A stretch of 64,000 nt of DNA from assembly GCF_027286305.1 (NCBI RefSeq), contig NZ_CP114599.1, positions 3,815,001-3,879,000 of the forward strand. The letters run 5' to 3'. This DNA comes from Phenylobacterium sp. NIBR 498073 (GTDB taxonomy: Bacteria; Pseudomonadota; Alphaproteobacteria; Caulobacterales; Caulobacteraceae). A program made the translations under genes and the position numbers. This document shows, piece after piece, positions 25,449 to 34,480 of the stretch (the stretch's first letter is position 1; each line of letters begins with the position of its first letter). The notes under the pieces are model-generated. The model saw only the letters and a program-made list of their open reading frames with translations, ran no database searches and had not been told where the DNA came from.

Positions 25449-25940
25449 TCAGCCCCGCGGGAAGAACAGGCCGTCGTAGGCCGGCCGCCCGGCGGCGTCG
25501 AACAGGAACACCGCGGCCGCCGCGGTCGGGAAGGCGGCGTGGGCGCGGGCGATCAGCGGCGCCGGGGCCGAGCCCTCCGACAGCAGCCGGATGGCCAGTT
25601 CCTGCAGGCCCGGATTGTGGCCGACGACCATCACCGTGCGCGAGCTCTGGCCGGCGGCCTCGGCCAGCTCCCGGACCAGCCGCTCCTCGGCCAGGTACAG
25701 CACGCGTTCGAACCGCGCGGCGCAGGTGGGAAAGGCGCCCTGCGCCGCCGCCCAGGTCTCGCGGGTGCGCTGGGCGGCCGAGACCAGCGCGATGTCGGGG
25801 ACCAGGCCCAGGTCGGCGAGGTTGGCGGCCATGGCCGCAGATTCCCGCACCCCGCGGTCGGTGAGCTTGCGGTCGAAGTCCTCGCCGCTCTTGGAGTCGC
25901 GCTCCGCCTTCCCGTGGCGCATGAGAATAAGCCGATCCAT
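25449..25940 (-). CDS. SixA-type histidine phosphatase
   Basis: A 163-residue member of the histidine phosphatase superfamily, of the short SixA type. The catalytic RHG motif is LILMRHGKAERDS near residue 8, and the second His is in VMVVGHNPGLQELAI. The segment LVSAAQRTRETWAAA supplies the phosphate-binding Arg. SixA dephosphorylates His of phosphorelay (HPt) or PTS proteins; the substrate here is unknown. It is the first gene of the operon with DUF952 and pyrD. Confidence 0.87.
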   Translation of the reverse strand: MDRLILMRHGKAERDSKSGEDFDRKLTDRGVRESAAMAANLADLGLVPDIALVSAAQRTRETWAAAQGAFPTCAARFERVLYLAEERLVRELAEAAGQSSRTVMVVGHNPGLQELAIRLLSEGSAPAPLIARAHAAFPTAAAAVFLFDAAGRPAYDGLFFPRG

Positions 25941-26065
25941 GAACGCTCCGCCGCGCTCCTTGCTGTCTGACGCGCCCCCGAGCGCTGCTTGAAAGGTCTC
26001 ATAGCCGTCCTGAGCCGATACGCGAAGCTGTTGACAGCGAAAGAGCTTGGCGGTCCAAGCGGCGG

Positions 26066-27217
26066 ATGAGCGCGATTGCGATCCAGACGAGCGAAACCGG
26101 CGGCGGGCTGCACAGCTTCCCGGCCGACCAGCCGTTGCGCCTCGATTCCGGCGCGCTGCTCAGCCCGCTGGAGATCGCCTACAAGACCTACGGCACGCTG
26201 AACGCCGACAAGTCCAACGCTGTGCTGGTCTGCCACGCCCTGACCGGCGACCAGCATGCGGCCTCGCCGAACCCGGTGACCGGCAAGCCCGGCTGGTGGG
26301 ACCGGGTAATCGGGCCCGGCCTGCCGCTCGACCCCGAGCGCTACTTCATCATCGCCACCAACGTCATCGGCGGCTGCATGGGCTCGACCGGCCCGGCCTC
26401 GCTGAACCCGGCGACCGGCGAGCCCTACGCCCTCTCCTTCCCGGTGATCACCATCGCCGACATGGTGCGAGCCCAGGCCATGCTGATCGAGGCGCTGGGC
26501 ATCGAGACCCTGTTCGCTGTGGTCGGCGGCTCAATGGGCGGGATGCAGGTCCTGCAGTGGGCGGCCGACTATCCGGACAAGCTGTTCTCGGCGATCTGCA
26601 TCGCCGCGGCCGCGCGCCACTCGGCCCAGAACATCGCCTTCCATGAGGTCGGCCGCCAGGCGATCATGGCCGATCCCGACTGGCGCGGCGGCGCCTACCA
26701 GCTGGCCGGCGTGCGTCCCGAAAAGGGTCTGGCCGTGGCCCGCATGGCCGCGCACATCACCTATCTGTCCGAGCCGGCGCTGCAGCGGAAGTTCGGCCGC
26801 GAGCTGCAGCGCGACGGCCTGTCGTGGGGCTTCGACGCGGACTTCCAGGTCGAGAGCTACCTGCGCCACCAGGGCGCCAGCTTCGTCGACCGCTTCGACG
26901 CCAACTCGTACCTCTACATCACCCGGGCGCTGGACTATTTCGACCTCGGCGCGCGGTGCGGCGGGGTGCTGGCCGAGTGCTTCGCCCGGGCGCGGCACGT
27001 GCGCTTCTGCGTGCTGTCGTTCTCGTCCGACTGGCTCTATTCCACGGCCGAGAGCCGCGACATCGTCCGCGCGCTGAACGCCGCCGGCTGCCGCGCCTCG
27101 TTCGCCGAGATCGAGACCGACAAGGGCCACGACGCCTTCTTCCTCGACGAACCGGTGCTGGATTCGGCGCTGCGCGGCTTCCTGGCCTCCGCCGCCGACA
27201 AGCGGGGCCTTGCGTGA
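26066..27217 (+). CDS. metX: Homoserine O-acetyltransferase
   Basis: A 383-residue alpha/beta hydrolase-fold acyltransferase of methionine synthesis, transferring acetyl (or succinyl) from CoA to L-homoserine. The nucleophile Ser156 sits in [47 protein letters not shown] and [12 protein letters not shown] are typical. The C-terminus has the Asp and His triad members in FSSDWLYST and [10 protein letters not shown]. The metW gene starts in its stop codon (GTGA), the usual pairing in proteobacteria. I see no SAM riboswitch in the 125 bases upstream. Confidence 0.95.
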   Translation: MSAIAIQTSETGGGLHSFPADQPLRLDSGALLSPLEIAYKTYGTLNADKSNAVLVCHALTGDQHAASPNPVTGKPGWWDRVIGPGLPLDPERYFIIATNVIGGCMGSTGPASLNPATGEPYALSFPVITIADMVRAQAMLIEALGIETLFAVVGGSMGGMQVLQWAADYPDKLFSAICIAAAARHSAQNIAFHEVGRQAIMADPDWRGGAYQLAGVRPEKGLAVARMAAHITYLSEPALQRKFGRELQRDGLSWGFDADFQVESYLRHQGASFVDRFDANSYLYITRALDYFDLGARCGGVLAECFARARHVRFCVLSFSSDWLYSTAESRDIVRALNAAGCRASFAEIETDKGHDAFFLDEPVLDSALRGFLASAADKRGLA

Positions 27218-27876
27218 CTTCCATCCGCGACGACTTCAAGGAAATCCTCCGGATGGTGCGCCCGCACGCGCGGGTGCTCGACGTCGGCTGCGGCGAGGGC
27301 GAGCTGCTCGAGCTGCTGACCAACGAAAAGGAGATCGACGGCCAGGGCCTTGAGCTCTCGCGCGAGGGCGTCGCGGCCTGCCTGGCCCGCGGCCTGGCCG
27401 TGGTCCAGGGCGACGCCGACCACGACCTCGACAACTTCCCGACCAAGGCCTTCGACTACGCGGTGCTGTCCAAGACCCTGCAGCAGGTGCGCGACCCCAA
27501 GCACGTGCTGTCGGAACTGCTCCGCATCGCCGACCGCGCGGTCGTCTCGCTGCCGAACTTCGGCCACTGGCGGGTGCGGATGGACCTGCTGACCAAGGGC
27601 CGGATGCCGGAGACCAAGTCCCTGCCCGAGCCGTGGTGGTCGACGCCCAACATCCACCTCTGCACGCTGCGCGACTTCACCGCGCTGTGCGACGACCTCG
27701 ACCTGCGGATCGACGCCTGCGCCTCGCTGGTGCCGGGCAAGCCGGCGCGTCAGATCGATCCGTCGCGTCCGATCGAGAACTGGCGCGCCGAGAACGCCCT
27801 CTTCCTGCTCAGCCGAAAGGCGGAGCCGGCGCCTCCAAGCACGCCGGCCCCGCCCCCGGGAAGCCTCTTCGAATAG
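27214..27876 (+). CDS. metW: MetW methyltransferase-like partner of MetX
   Basis: A 220-residue protein with a GTG start that overlaps the metX stop codon. It has the class I methyltransferase motif [15 protein letters not shown] near residue 24, and the MetW-specific segments [19 protein letters not shown] and [15 protein letters not shown], followed by [15 protein letters not shown]. MetW is needed with MetX for homoserine acetylation in several bacteria; its exact role is an activator or stabiliser rather than a proven methyltransferase. The C-terminal 20 residues are Pro-rich. Confidence 0.93.
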   Translation: MTSIRDDFKEILRMVRPHARVLDVGCGEGELLELLTNEKEIDGQGLELSREGVAACLARGLAVVQGDADHDLDNFPTKAFDYAVLSKTLQQVRDPKHVLSELLRIADRAVVSLPNFGHWRVRMDLLTKGRMPETKSLPEPWWSTPNIHLCTLRDFTALCDDLDLRIDACASLVPGKPARQIDPSRPIENWRAENALFLLSRKAEPAPPSTPAPPPGSLFE

Positions 27877-27920
27877 CGGCGGGCGACGGGGGGACCATCC
27901 GCCCGGGGGAAGACGCCGCC

Positions 27921-28199
27921 TTAGGAGAGCCACTTCGGCTGCGGGCGTCCCGCCGCAGCCATCAGGCTGAGGAGCGCCAGGCTCCCCTCGAAGAGGCAGA
28001 AGCCGGCCACAAGCAGGACCGGCGTCTCCACGATGGCGCTGGGGTGGACGACCACCAGCGCGACCCCGAAAATCAGACAGACGACAGCTCCGGCCAGCGC
28101 CACCCACGACCGCCAGAGCGGCGGGCGACCATGGGTGCGCCGCGCCACGCCGACCAGCCCGGCGGCGATCGCCAGGAAAGCTCCAGCCAAGAGCGTCAT
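27921..28199 (-). CDS. Small integral membrane protein of unknown function
   Basis: A 92-residue protein with three hydrophobic helices: LLAGAFLAIAAGLVGVA, WVALAGAVVCLIFGVALVVV and ETPVLLVAGFCLFEGSLALL, joined by short basic loops. The clean membrane topology supports it as a real gene. No family is recognised. It lies between metW (convergent) and the autotransporter gene (same strand, 20 bases upstream), with which it may be transcribed. Confidence 0.6.
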   Translation of the reverse strand: MTLLAGAFLAIAAGLVGVARRTHGRPPLWRSWVALAGAVVCLIFGVALVVVHPSAIVETPVLLVAGFCLFEGSLALLSLMAAAGRPQPKWLS

Positions 28200-28219
28200 C
28201 TCAGTTCAACTCCACGCCG

Positions 28220-31200
28220 CTAGAACAGGAAGCGGACCACGACCCGGCCGTCATAGGCCTCGTAGTCGTCGCGGTACTCGCCGCCGCCCTCGAGGGCGAA
28301 GTCGAAGTATTGCCCCTGGCCGCGCAGGGCCAGGCGCACCACCGGCCCGCCGCCCGACAGGTCGGGCGCGGCGAGGCCGAAGGCGGGACCTCCGGCGACG
28401 AAGCGGGCGGTCGTGACGTCCACTCCGTCGCCGGCTGCCTGCCGCCAGCCGGCGGTCAGCTCGGGTTTCCAGACAAAGGCGCTCTCCTCGCCGAACCGGG
28501 CCCCGAGGGTGACCCCCGCGAAGGCGCTGAGCTGATTGCTCGAACGCTCGTCGATCGACAGGTCCATGGCCGCGCCGCCGCCGGACTCGGTCCGGCCGTC
28601 CTCCTTCAGCATGAAGTAGTCGGCGTTGGCCTGTGGTTTGAAATAGAAGCGGCCGAGGTCGAACAGGTAGGACAGGCCGGCATGGGCCGCGAAGGTCAGG
28701 CCGCTCCAGTCGGACTTGGCTTGCTTGTTGAGACCGGCGGCCGGATCGGACAGCACCCGCGTGCTCTTCAGCGACGCATAGCCGCCGTTCAGGCCGAGAT
28801 TGGCGGTCAGTCCGCCGGCGGTGTCGCGCCAGTAGACGCCGGCCGAATAGACCTGGCCGCCCAGCGACTCCGCCGCCGAGGCGAAGGCGTCGTCGACATT
28901 GACGTTCACGAAGCTGGTCATCAGGCCCAGGGTGCCGATGCCGGTGTAGGGGGCCTCGATCCCGCCGGCCAGGCCGAAGCCGTCGGCGTCGTAGTTGGTG
29001 GTGCGGTCGACGTCGCGCTTCACCAAGAAGGCGATCTCCTGGGTCCAGACCCGCAGCCCGTCGCCGTTCAGTTCGCCGTCGTTCTCGTCGATCGCCCGGT
29101 TGGTGGCGTCCGAAGCCGCCGCCAGGGTGTGGAACAGGCTGCCGGTGAAGTCGGGCAGGAACTGGTCGTATAGCCCCGCGAAGCCGGTGCCGTCGGTCTT
29201 GGCCAGCAGGGCGTCGCGAACGGTGGCGTCGCGGTCGAAATTGGCGAACACCGCGTCATAGGCGGCCGCCTCGGCGCTGTTCAGGCCCGCCTCGGACGCG
29301 GTGCGACGGCGCACGTCGGCCAGCAGCGCGTTGTTGGCCTGATCGACCCGCAGCTCTGACTTGTAGAGCCACGGCGTCGTGCCCAGCAGGCTTTGGTCGA
29401 TGGTCCCGGCGGTCAGCGTCCCGGCCTTGATCAGGGTGAAGGTAGTCGGCTCGCTCAGCTTGGAGGCGAAGCGCAGGCCGACCTTGGACCCGGTGGCCAG
29501 GTTGGCGGCGCCGGCGACGTTCAGGCTGGTCGACTTGCCGCCGGCCGCGTCGGCGGTCAACACCAGTTCGCCGGTCGAGCCGAGGGTCAGAGAGGTCAGG
29601 TTGAGCGTGTCGACATTGGTCGCCGTCAGCCGCCCCTTGGCGATGTTCATGGTCAGGCCGCCGCCGGCGTCGGTCACCGCGCCGGTCAGCGTCGCCCCGC
29701 CGTCGATCACCAGCGCGTCGGCGCCGGACCCGAAGGCCGCCGCACCGACCATCGTGCCGGCCAGCAGCTCCAGCCGCGCCGGGCCCGCGCCGAACAGCAC
29801 GTCGCCGACGATGGCCGGGGTGACCGAGGTCGAGGCGTTGGCGCCCTGGCGGACGGTGACGCCGCTGGTGTTGGCGCGCAGGTCCATGGCAGTCGCCTTG
29901 CCGGCTATCGTCTCGGTGGTGGAGAAGCCGGCGGCGATGGTCTTGACGTTCTCGATCAGGCTCAGCGAGCCGGACGCGTCGAGGATCGCGGTCGCCGAGC
30001 CCTTGGTCCCGGTGATGCTCGCGGTGATGTCGCCGGAATTGCCCAGATAGGAAACGCCGGCCCCGGCGTCGATCTGCACGGCGCGGACATCGACCGCCTC
30101 GGTGGCCGTGGAGCCGGCCTTGATGGAGCCGCCCTCGACCAGGATCTTCGGAGTGCTGACGCCGGCCCCGAGCCGCAGGCCCATGGCGCCCGCCTTGACG
30201 GCGGTGGCGCTGACCGCACCCGACACCCGCACCCCGCCGTCGATCGTGACGCCGCCGCCCAGACCGCCCAGTTGCACGGCCGTGGCCGAGATCCCGTCAT
30301 AGATCCCCAGCGCCTGGGCCGAGCCCTTGATGTTCAGGCCATAAGCGCTGACGCCGGTCCCGCCGACGCCCAGGCGGATCGCCCGCGTATCCGAGCCGAT
30401 CAGCATGGCCGGGGCCGAGCCGAGGGAGGTGACCGCGCCGGCGGTCTGGCTGGCGTCGGCCACGCCGTCGCCATCCTCGTCGGCGTTATTCTTGTCGTTG
30501 TCGGCCGGCGCGGCGTCGACGACGACGCCTCCGAACACGTCGCCGCGGACGCGCACCGCCGGGCCGCCGATCAGCAGGTCGTCGGCGTCCAGCTTGGCGA
30601 CGGCCGCATCAGTCCCGCGGCTGGTGTAGCGGAAGCCCGTCGAGGAGATCGCGCCGCCCAGGATCAGCTTGCCGCCGATGTTGTCGTCGGTGGCCACCAC
30701 CACCGCGCCCTCGCCCTGCGCCACGACGGACGAGCGGATCGCCACATCGCCGCCGACGGTGCTGGCGGAGTGGACGCCAAAGCCGTTGGAGCCAGTCACC
30801 GCGATTGCGCCGGCGGTGCGGATCGATCCGTCGATCGCCGTTTCCACCGAGATGCCGGCGGAGTCGTTGCCCTCAATAGTGATCGAGCCGCCCGACTGGA
30901 TCACGTCGCCGTGGAAGGCGCCAGGACCGGTGACGCGGATGCCGTAACGGCGCGCGCCGGTGGCGAACGGTCCGTCCAGATCGCCGTCGCCGTCGGTGTC
31001 CTTGATCTCCGTCGTCTCGTCGATGGTCATCGTGCCGGCGTGCTTGATCGTGCCGGTCATGCCGCCCAGGCCCAGGATGCCGGTCGCGTCGTTGACGTTG
31101 GAGAACTTGATCGTCCCCTCGTTGGTCACCGTGTTGTTGCTGTTCAGCGTGACCGCAGCCCCCGCGGACGTCAGCTGGATCGTCCCGGCGGTGCTGATCT

Positions 31201-31345
31201 TCACGTCGTCGCGGGCCCCGTTGGCGGCGGTGGCGGTGGCGACCGGCGTAGCGACGGTGGTCGAGATGACGGTTTCGGCCTGGGCCGCGCCCGCCAACAG
31301 GCAAAGCGGCGATGCGGCGGCGAACAGGACGTGGCGAAGGCGCAT
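28220..31345 (-). CDS. Autotransporter (type V secretion) with C-terminal beta-barrel
   Basis: A 1041-residue outer-membrane protein. A signal peptide (HVLFAAASPLCLLAGAAQA) is followed by a passenger of about 700 residues made of repeated short Gly/Thr/Ser/Val strands (VTNEGTIKFSN, IQSGGSITIEG, IRTAGAIAVTGSNG), as in right-handed beta-helices. The last about 280 residues form an autotransporter barrel, starting near LRVWTQEIAFLVKRD and ending VVVRFLF, with the terminal aromatic residue needed for BAM recognition. ATG 31345 is preferred because a GGAG lies five bases upstream; an in-frame GTG at 31351 also exists. It is divergent from an XRE regulator. Probable role: surface adhesion or aggregation. 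Confidence 0.88.
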   Translation of the reverse strand: MRLRHVLFAAASPLCLLAGAAQAETVISTTVATPVATATAANGARDDVKISTAGTIQLTSAGAAVTLNSNNTVTNEGTIKFSNVNDATGILGLGGMTGTIKHAGTMTIDETTEIKDTDGDGDLDGPFATGARRYGIRVTGPGAFHGDVIQSGGSITIEGNDSAGISVETAIDGSIRTAGAIAVTGSNGFGVHSASTVGGDVAIRSSVVAQGEGAVVVATDDNIGGKLILGGAISSTGFRYTSRGTDAAVAKLDADDLLIGGPAVRVRGDVFGGVVVDAAPADNDKNNADEDGDGVADASQTAGAVTSLGSAPAMLIGSDTRAIRLGVGGTGVSAYGLNIKGSAQALGIYDGISATAVQLGGLGGGVTIDGGVRVSGAVSATAVKAGAMGLRLGAGVSTPKILVEGGSIKAGSTATEAVDVRAVQIDAGAGVSYLGNSGDITASITGTKGSATAILDASGSLSLIENVKTIAAGFSTTETIAGKATAMDLRANTSGVTVRQGANASTSVTPAIVGDVLFGAGPARLELLAGTMVGAAAFGSGADALVIDGGATLTGAVTDAGGGLTMNIAKGRLTATNVDTLNLTSLTLGSTGELVLTADAAGGKSTSLNVAGAANLATGSKVGLRFASKLSEPTTFTLIKAGTLTAGTIDQSLLGTTPWLYKSELRVDQANNALLADVRRRTASEAGLNSAEAAAYDAVFANFDRDATVRDALLAKTDGTGFAGLYDQFLPDFTGSLFHTLAAASDATNRAIDENDGELNGDGLRVWTQEIAFLVKRDVDRTTNYDADGFGLAGGIEAPYTGIGTLGLMTSFVNVNVDDAFASAAESLGGQVYSAGVYWRDTAGGLTANLGLNGGYASLKSTRVLSDPAAGLNKQAKSDWSGLTFAAHAGLSYLFDLGRFYFKPQANADYFMLKEDGRTESGGGAAMDLSIDERSSNQLSAFAGVTLGARFGEESAFVWKPELTAGWRQAAGDGVDVTTARFVAGGPAFGLAAPDLSGGGPVVRLALRGQGQYFDFALEGGGEYRDDYEAYDGRVVVRFLF

Positions 31346-31443
31346 GATCACTCCAGTCGGACCTCACGACGTGGCTTGCGGCCACAGATCCGTGCTATGA
31401 CGACGACGAGGCGTTACGCGTCTCGTATAAACACGTTTCGTAA

Positions 31444-31481
31444 GTACTGTACATCGACGGGTCAAGTGCGCAAAATGCGCA
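31444..31481. promoter_or_regulatory. Pair of palindromes between the autotransporter and XRE genes
   Basis: In the 176-base divergent region, GTAC-T-GTAC (31444-31452) is followed by TGCGCA-AAA-TGCGCA (31467-31481), which has 6-base perfect arms. They lie in the AT-richest part of the region, between the two divergent start codons. They are candidates for the operator of the adjacent XRE protein and could control both directions. Confidence 0.4.
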
Positions 31482-31521
31482 GGCGGCCAGCGACGCCGCG
31501 CGAGCTTGAAGGAGTAGAAAC

Positions 31522-31863
31522 ATGCCAAGAAGCGCGGTCGATCCTGCGCGGGCGGCGGTCACCAAGAGTCTGCGCCAAGAGGCCGGACGCTGGCTGAAGG
31601 CCGGGCGCGAAGCTGCGGGCCTGACCCAGGCCGAACTGGCGGAACGCGTCGGCTTGCGTTACTACACCTTCGTCTCGCAGGTGGAGAGCGGCCTAGGCCG
31701 CGTGCCGATCGAGACGCAAGGCGCCTGGGCTCAGGCGATTGGCCTCGATCCTGCCGAATTCGCCCGTACCTTGCTGCGCTACTACGAGCCGGAGCTATTC
31801 CGGCTGCTGTTCGGGGACGCCGCTCAGGACGCGCCGGTCGCGCGCCTGGCGGGAAGGGGCTAA
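31522..31863 (+). CDS. XRE family helix-turn-helix regulator
   Basis: A 113-residue DNA-binding protein preceded by GGAG seven bases upstream. The HTH is residues about 23-80: LKAGREAAGLTQAELAERVG, followed by the recognition helix region RYYTFVSQVESGLGRVP and the hydrophobic EFARTLLRYYEPELFRLLFG. It is a single-domain regulator. It is divergent from the autotransporter and is followed after 15 bases by the RTX-type gene, so it probably controls these surface proteins and itself. Confidence 0.85.
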   Translation: MPRSAVDPARAAVTKSLRQEAGRWLKAGREAAGLTQAELAERVGLRYYTFVSQVESGLGRVPIETQGAWAQAIGLDPAEFARTLLRYYEPELFRLLFGDAAQDAPVARLAGRG

Positions 31864-31878
31864 GGAACCACCGTCGGA

Positions 31879-33228
31879 ATGGACAACGTCGTCCCGTTCG
31901 CGCCGCGGCCCAGCGCCGGCGGCGGATGGACCGCCGCTGAACGCGCGCGGCTGTCCGAACTGGCCGACCGGCTGGCCGAAGGCGGCGCCAAGGTCGAGGT
32001 CGTCTACGGCGTCACCGACGAGGGCGATCCCTGGTGCGTCATCAAGGACGACCAGGAAGAAGTGCTGATCCACGTCGCCAGGATCAACGGCCAGTTCGTC
32101 ATCCACGACGCCTCCGCCGATGCGATCCAGGAGGGCGAGACCCTCTGGGCCGCCTGCGACCGGCTGCTGGGCGGCGACTGGCGCGAGGCCCGCGACGACG
32201 TCGTCGTCTCGCTCAGCGCCCGCCAGGTGCAGACCTTCATCGCCTTGGTGGTCGCCGCCACCTTCATCCACGAGGTCGACGACGCCGCGGCGGCGACGCC
32301 GGCCGCGATCGAACACGCCGACCTGACCGCCGCCGGCGCGCCGCTGGCCGTGGTCGCGGCCAGCGCCCAGTCGAACGCCGACGAGGTTCAACGCCAGGAC
32401 CTGCTGGCCCCGCAGACCCACGGCGCCGGCGAAGAGGTCCAGACCGTCGCCAGCTCGACGGTCGCCGAGGGCGAGACCCCGCCCGACGCGCCGCAGCCGG
32501 CCTCGGGCGAGACCGAGCCCCCGGAACCGCTGGCCCTGGCCGCGCTCGAGGCTCCGACCGAGCCGACCCACGACGCCGCCCCGCCGACCGAAGAGATCCA
32601 TACCGGCCAGGTCATCCAAGGCGGCGCGGGCGACGACACCCTGCGCGGCGGCGACGGCGACGACACCCTGTCGGGCGGTGCTGGCGCCGACAGCCTGATG
32701 GGCGGCGCCGGGGCCGACCAGCTGCATGGCGACGAAGGCGCCGACACGCTCGACGGCGGCGGCGCTCCCGAAGGCCGCGTCGACGTCCTCGACGGCGGGG
32801 CCGGCGACGACGTCATCCATATGACGTCCATGACCATTGCGGTCGGCGGGGCCGGCGCCGACACCTTCACGATCGTCGCACCGCCGCCAGGCGGCGGACT
32901 GCTGGGGGTGGTGTTCGACTTCTCGGCCGGCGAGGGCGACCGCCTCACCTATCGCGGCCGCGACGTGAACGTGGTCAGCCACAAGGACCATCCGAACATC
33001 TTCGAGGGCATGCTGACCTCGGGACAGCAGACATTCACGCCGACGCCCGGCGAGCGGGTCGACGTCGATCTCGATGGCGATGGCCAGCTCGACGGCTACC
33101 TGCTGCTCGGCCACGGACGTCCCGGCCCCGGCGCGCCGGTCGATCCGGACGCCGCCTCGCACGTGCTCGGCGCCCCGGTCGTCTTCGCCGTCGACAAGGC
33201 CGGCCTGGACGACGGGACCTTCGTCTAG
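31879..33228 (+). CDS. Membrane-anchored protein with RTX calcium-binding repeats
   Basis: A 449-residue protein. Residues 1-110 form a compact N-terminal domain (LADRLAEGGAKVEVVYGVTD, EVLIHVARINGQFVIHDASA). Residues about 116-132 (VQTFIALVVAATFIHEV) are one hydrophobic helix. A Pro/Glu/Ala linker follows to about residue 245. Residues 247-296 carry five to six RTX nonapeptides (GGAGDDTLRGGDGDDTLSG, GGAGADSLMGGAGADQL) that bind Ca2+. The C-terminus (GERVDVDLDGDGQLDGYLL) looks like a further calcium-binding end. It has no classical signal peptide. It follows the XRE gene after 15 bases. Known T1SS genes are not in the window. Confidence 0.8.
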   Translation: MDNVVPFAPRPSAGGGWTAAERARLSELADRLAEGGAKVEVVYGVTDEGDPWCVIKDDQEEVLIHVARINGQFVIHDASADAIQEGETLWAACDRLLGGDWREARDDVVVSLSARQVQTFIALVVAATFIHEVDDAAAATPAAIEHADLTAAGAPLAVVAASAQSNADEVQRQDLLAPQTHGAGEEVQTVASSTVAEGETPPDAPQPASGETEPPEPLALAALEAPTEPTHDAAPPTEEIHTGQVIQGGAGDDTLRGGDGDDTLSGGAGADSLMGGAGADQLHGDEGADTLDGGGAPEGRVDVLDGGAGDDVIHMTSMTIAVGGAGADTFTIVAPPPGGGLLGVVFDFSAGEGDRLTYRGRDVNVVSHKDHPNIFEGMLTSGQQTFTPTPGERVDVDLDGDGQLDGYLLLGHGRPGPGAPVDPDAASHVLGAPVVFAVDKAGLDDGTFV

Positions 33229-33231
33229 CTC

Positions 33232-33576
33232 TCAGCCGGCGATGGCGGACGCGTCGCGGTCGCCGGTGCGGATGCGCAGCGCCTGTTCCAGGTCGAGCAC
33301 GAAGACCTTGCCGTCGCCGATCTTGCCGGTGTTGGCGGTGCGCGCCACGGCCTCGATCACCGCCTCGGCGATGTCCGATGGCACGGCGATCTCCAGCTTC
33401 ACCTTGGGCAGGAGCTTCACCTCGTACTCGGCCCCGCGATAGACCTCGGTCTTGCCGCGCTGACGGCCATAGCCGCGGACCTCGGTGACCGTCAGGCCCG
33501 AGGCCCCGGCCTCGGTGACAGCCTCCAGCACCGCGTCCAGACGGCTCGGCTTGATGACCGCGACGATCATTTTCAT
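33232..33576 (-). CDS. PII family nitrogen regulatory protein
   Basis: A 114-residue PII protein (GlnB/GlnK type). It starts KMIVAVIKPSRLDAVLEAV; the T-loop contains YGRQRGKTEVYRGAEYEV, with the uridylylated Tyr in the EY pair; the B-loop is TGKIGDGKVFV and the C-terminal motif is ALRIRTGDRD. PII trimers sense 2-oxoglutarate, ATP/ADP and uridylylation, and control NtrB, AmtB and adenylyltransferase. Neither amtB nor glnA is adjacent, so the target cannot be told. A possible sigma54 promoter lies 42 bases upstream. Confidence 0.92.
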   Translation of the reverse strand: MKMIVAVIKPSRLDAVLEAVTEAGASGLTVTEVRGYGRQRGKTEVYRGAEYEVKLLPKVKLEIAVPSDIAEAVIEAVARTANTGKIGDGKVFVLDLEQALRIRTGDRDASAIAG

Positions 33577-33617
33577 GGTGCTACTCCAAGACTCGGCTGA
33601 CGCCCCAGGCTAGGGCC

Positions 33618-33635
33618 AAGCGATACTGTGTCCAA
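33618..33635 (-). promoter_or_regulatory. Possible sigma54 promoter of the PII gene
   Basis: On the minus strand, TTGG-ACACAGTATC-GCTT keeps the invariant GG-N10-GC spacing of sigma54 promoters, though the inner bases deviate from TGGCAC and TTGC. It ends 42 bases before the PII start codon. Nitrogen-controlled PII genes are commonly sigma54/NtrC dependent, so the site is plausible but not proven. Confidence 0.35.
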
Positions 33636-33643
33636 GCGCTTGT

Positions 33644-34399
33644 CTACTTCGGCGGTTCCTGCGCCCGCGAAACAGGCGCCCGATTGGCCGGAAGCGGGGC
33701 AAGGCCCGGCCGAACGGCAGGAACCCGCACCCGCGCGGTCCTGGCCTTGACCGCAAAGGTCTCCTTCACCGCCTCGGTCAGCACCAGGCCGGCGAAACCC
33801 GGCCACAGCCGCGAGCCGGCCTGCTCGAAGCCTTCGGCCCAGCCGGCCATCCAGGCGACCGGCGGCACATAGAGCGCCCGGGTCCAGCCGGTGGGCTCCA
33901 GCTCGGCCTCGCGCAGCAGATCAGCGAGCTGGCTGCGGGTATAGGGCCGGCCATGCCCGAACGGGGTCCGCTCGGCGTTGGCCCACAGTCCGTTGCGGGC
34001 GGCGGTGACCACCACCACCCGGCCGGTCGGCGAGAGCACGCGCCAGACCTCGCGCAGCAGCGCGATGGGGTCCGGGCTTTCCTCCAGCGCGTGCACGGCG
34101 AGAATCCGGTCGAAGAAGGCGTTCTGGAACGGCAGCGCATCCTCGGCCGACAGGCAGGCCAGGTTCGCGCCCTCCGCCGGCCACAGTTCCACCCCCTGCT
34201 GGGCCGGCATGGCGGCCACCACTCGCCGCGCCGCTGGGCGGATCGAACCCAGGAACGGGGTCGCGTAACCGAGGCCAAGCACGTCCAGGTCGCGGGCGTC
34301 GTCCCAGGTTTCCAGCACCTTGCGCGACACCATCTCGCGGGCCGCGCGGCCCAGCGGTGTGGCGTAGAACTGGCGGAGTTCGAGGACGTCGCGACGCAT
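33644..34399 (-). CDS. SAM-dependent methyltransferase (class I, type 11)
   Basis: A 251-residue cytoplasmic protein. Weak motif I is DLDVLGLGYATPFLGS near residue 36; motif II/III segments are AFFDRILAVHALEESPDP and VWRVLSPTGRVVVVTAARNG. The segment RTPFGHGRPYTRSQLADLL is typical of a family of alphaproteobacterial methyltransferases often found next to gloB. It is divergent from gloB, 81 bases away. A TTG start nine bases upstream of the chosen ATG is an alternative. The substrate is unknown. Confidence 0.78.
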   Translation of the reverse strand: MRRDVLELRQFYATPLGRAAREMVSRKVLETWDDARDLDVLGLGYATPFLGSIRPAARRVVAAMPAQQGVELWPAEGANLACLSAEDALPFQNAFFDRILAVHALEESPDPIALLREVWRVLSPTGRVVVVTAARNGLWANAERTPFGHGRPYTRSQLADLLREAELEPTGWTRALYVPPVAWMAGWAEGFEQAGSRLWPGFAGLVLTEAVKETFAVKARTARVRVPAVRPGLAPLPANRAPVSRAQEPPK

Positions 34400-34480
34400 G
34401 CCCTGCAAGACTTAGGCTCGACTTGGCCGGCTGCCGACCCTAAATCGCAGTTACCCCGACAAGAAGGCCTGGAGTGACAC

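Noticed and set aside
25941..26065. SAM-II or SAM-V riboswitch upstream of metX
   Set aside because: Alphaproteobacterial metX leaders often carry one, but I could not find the pseudoknot arms or conserved core bases in these 125 bases.
29393..31400. Repeat array or CRISPR within the autotransporter gene
   Set aside because: The regular pattern comes from degenerate beta-helix codons; there are no identical direct repeats with uniform spacers.
31879..33228. Classical secreted RTX toxin with a type I secretion system
   Set aside because: The protein is short, has a membrane helix between its N-terminal domain and the repeats, and no hlyB/hlyD or acyltransferase genes are in the window.
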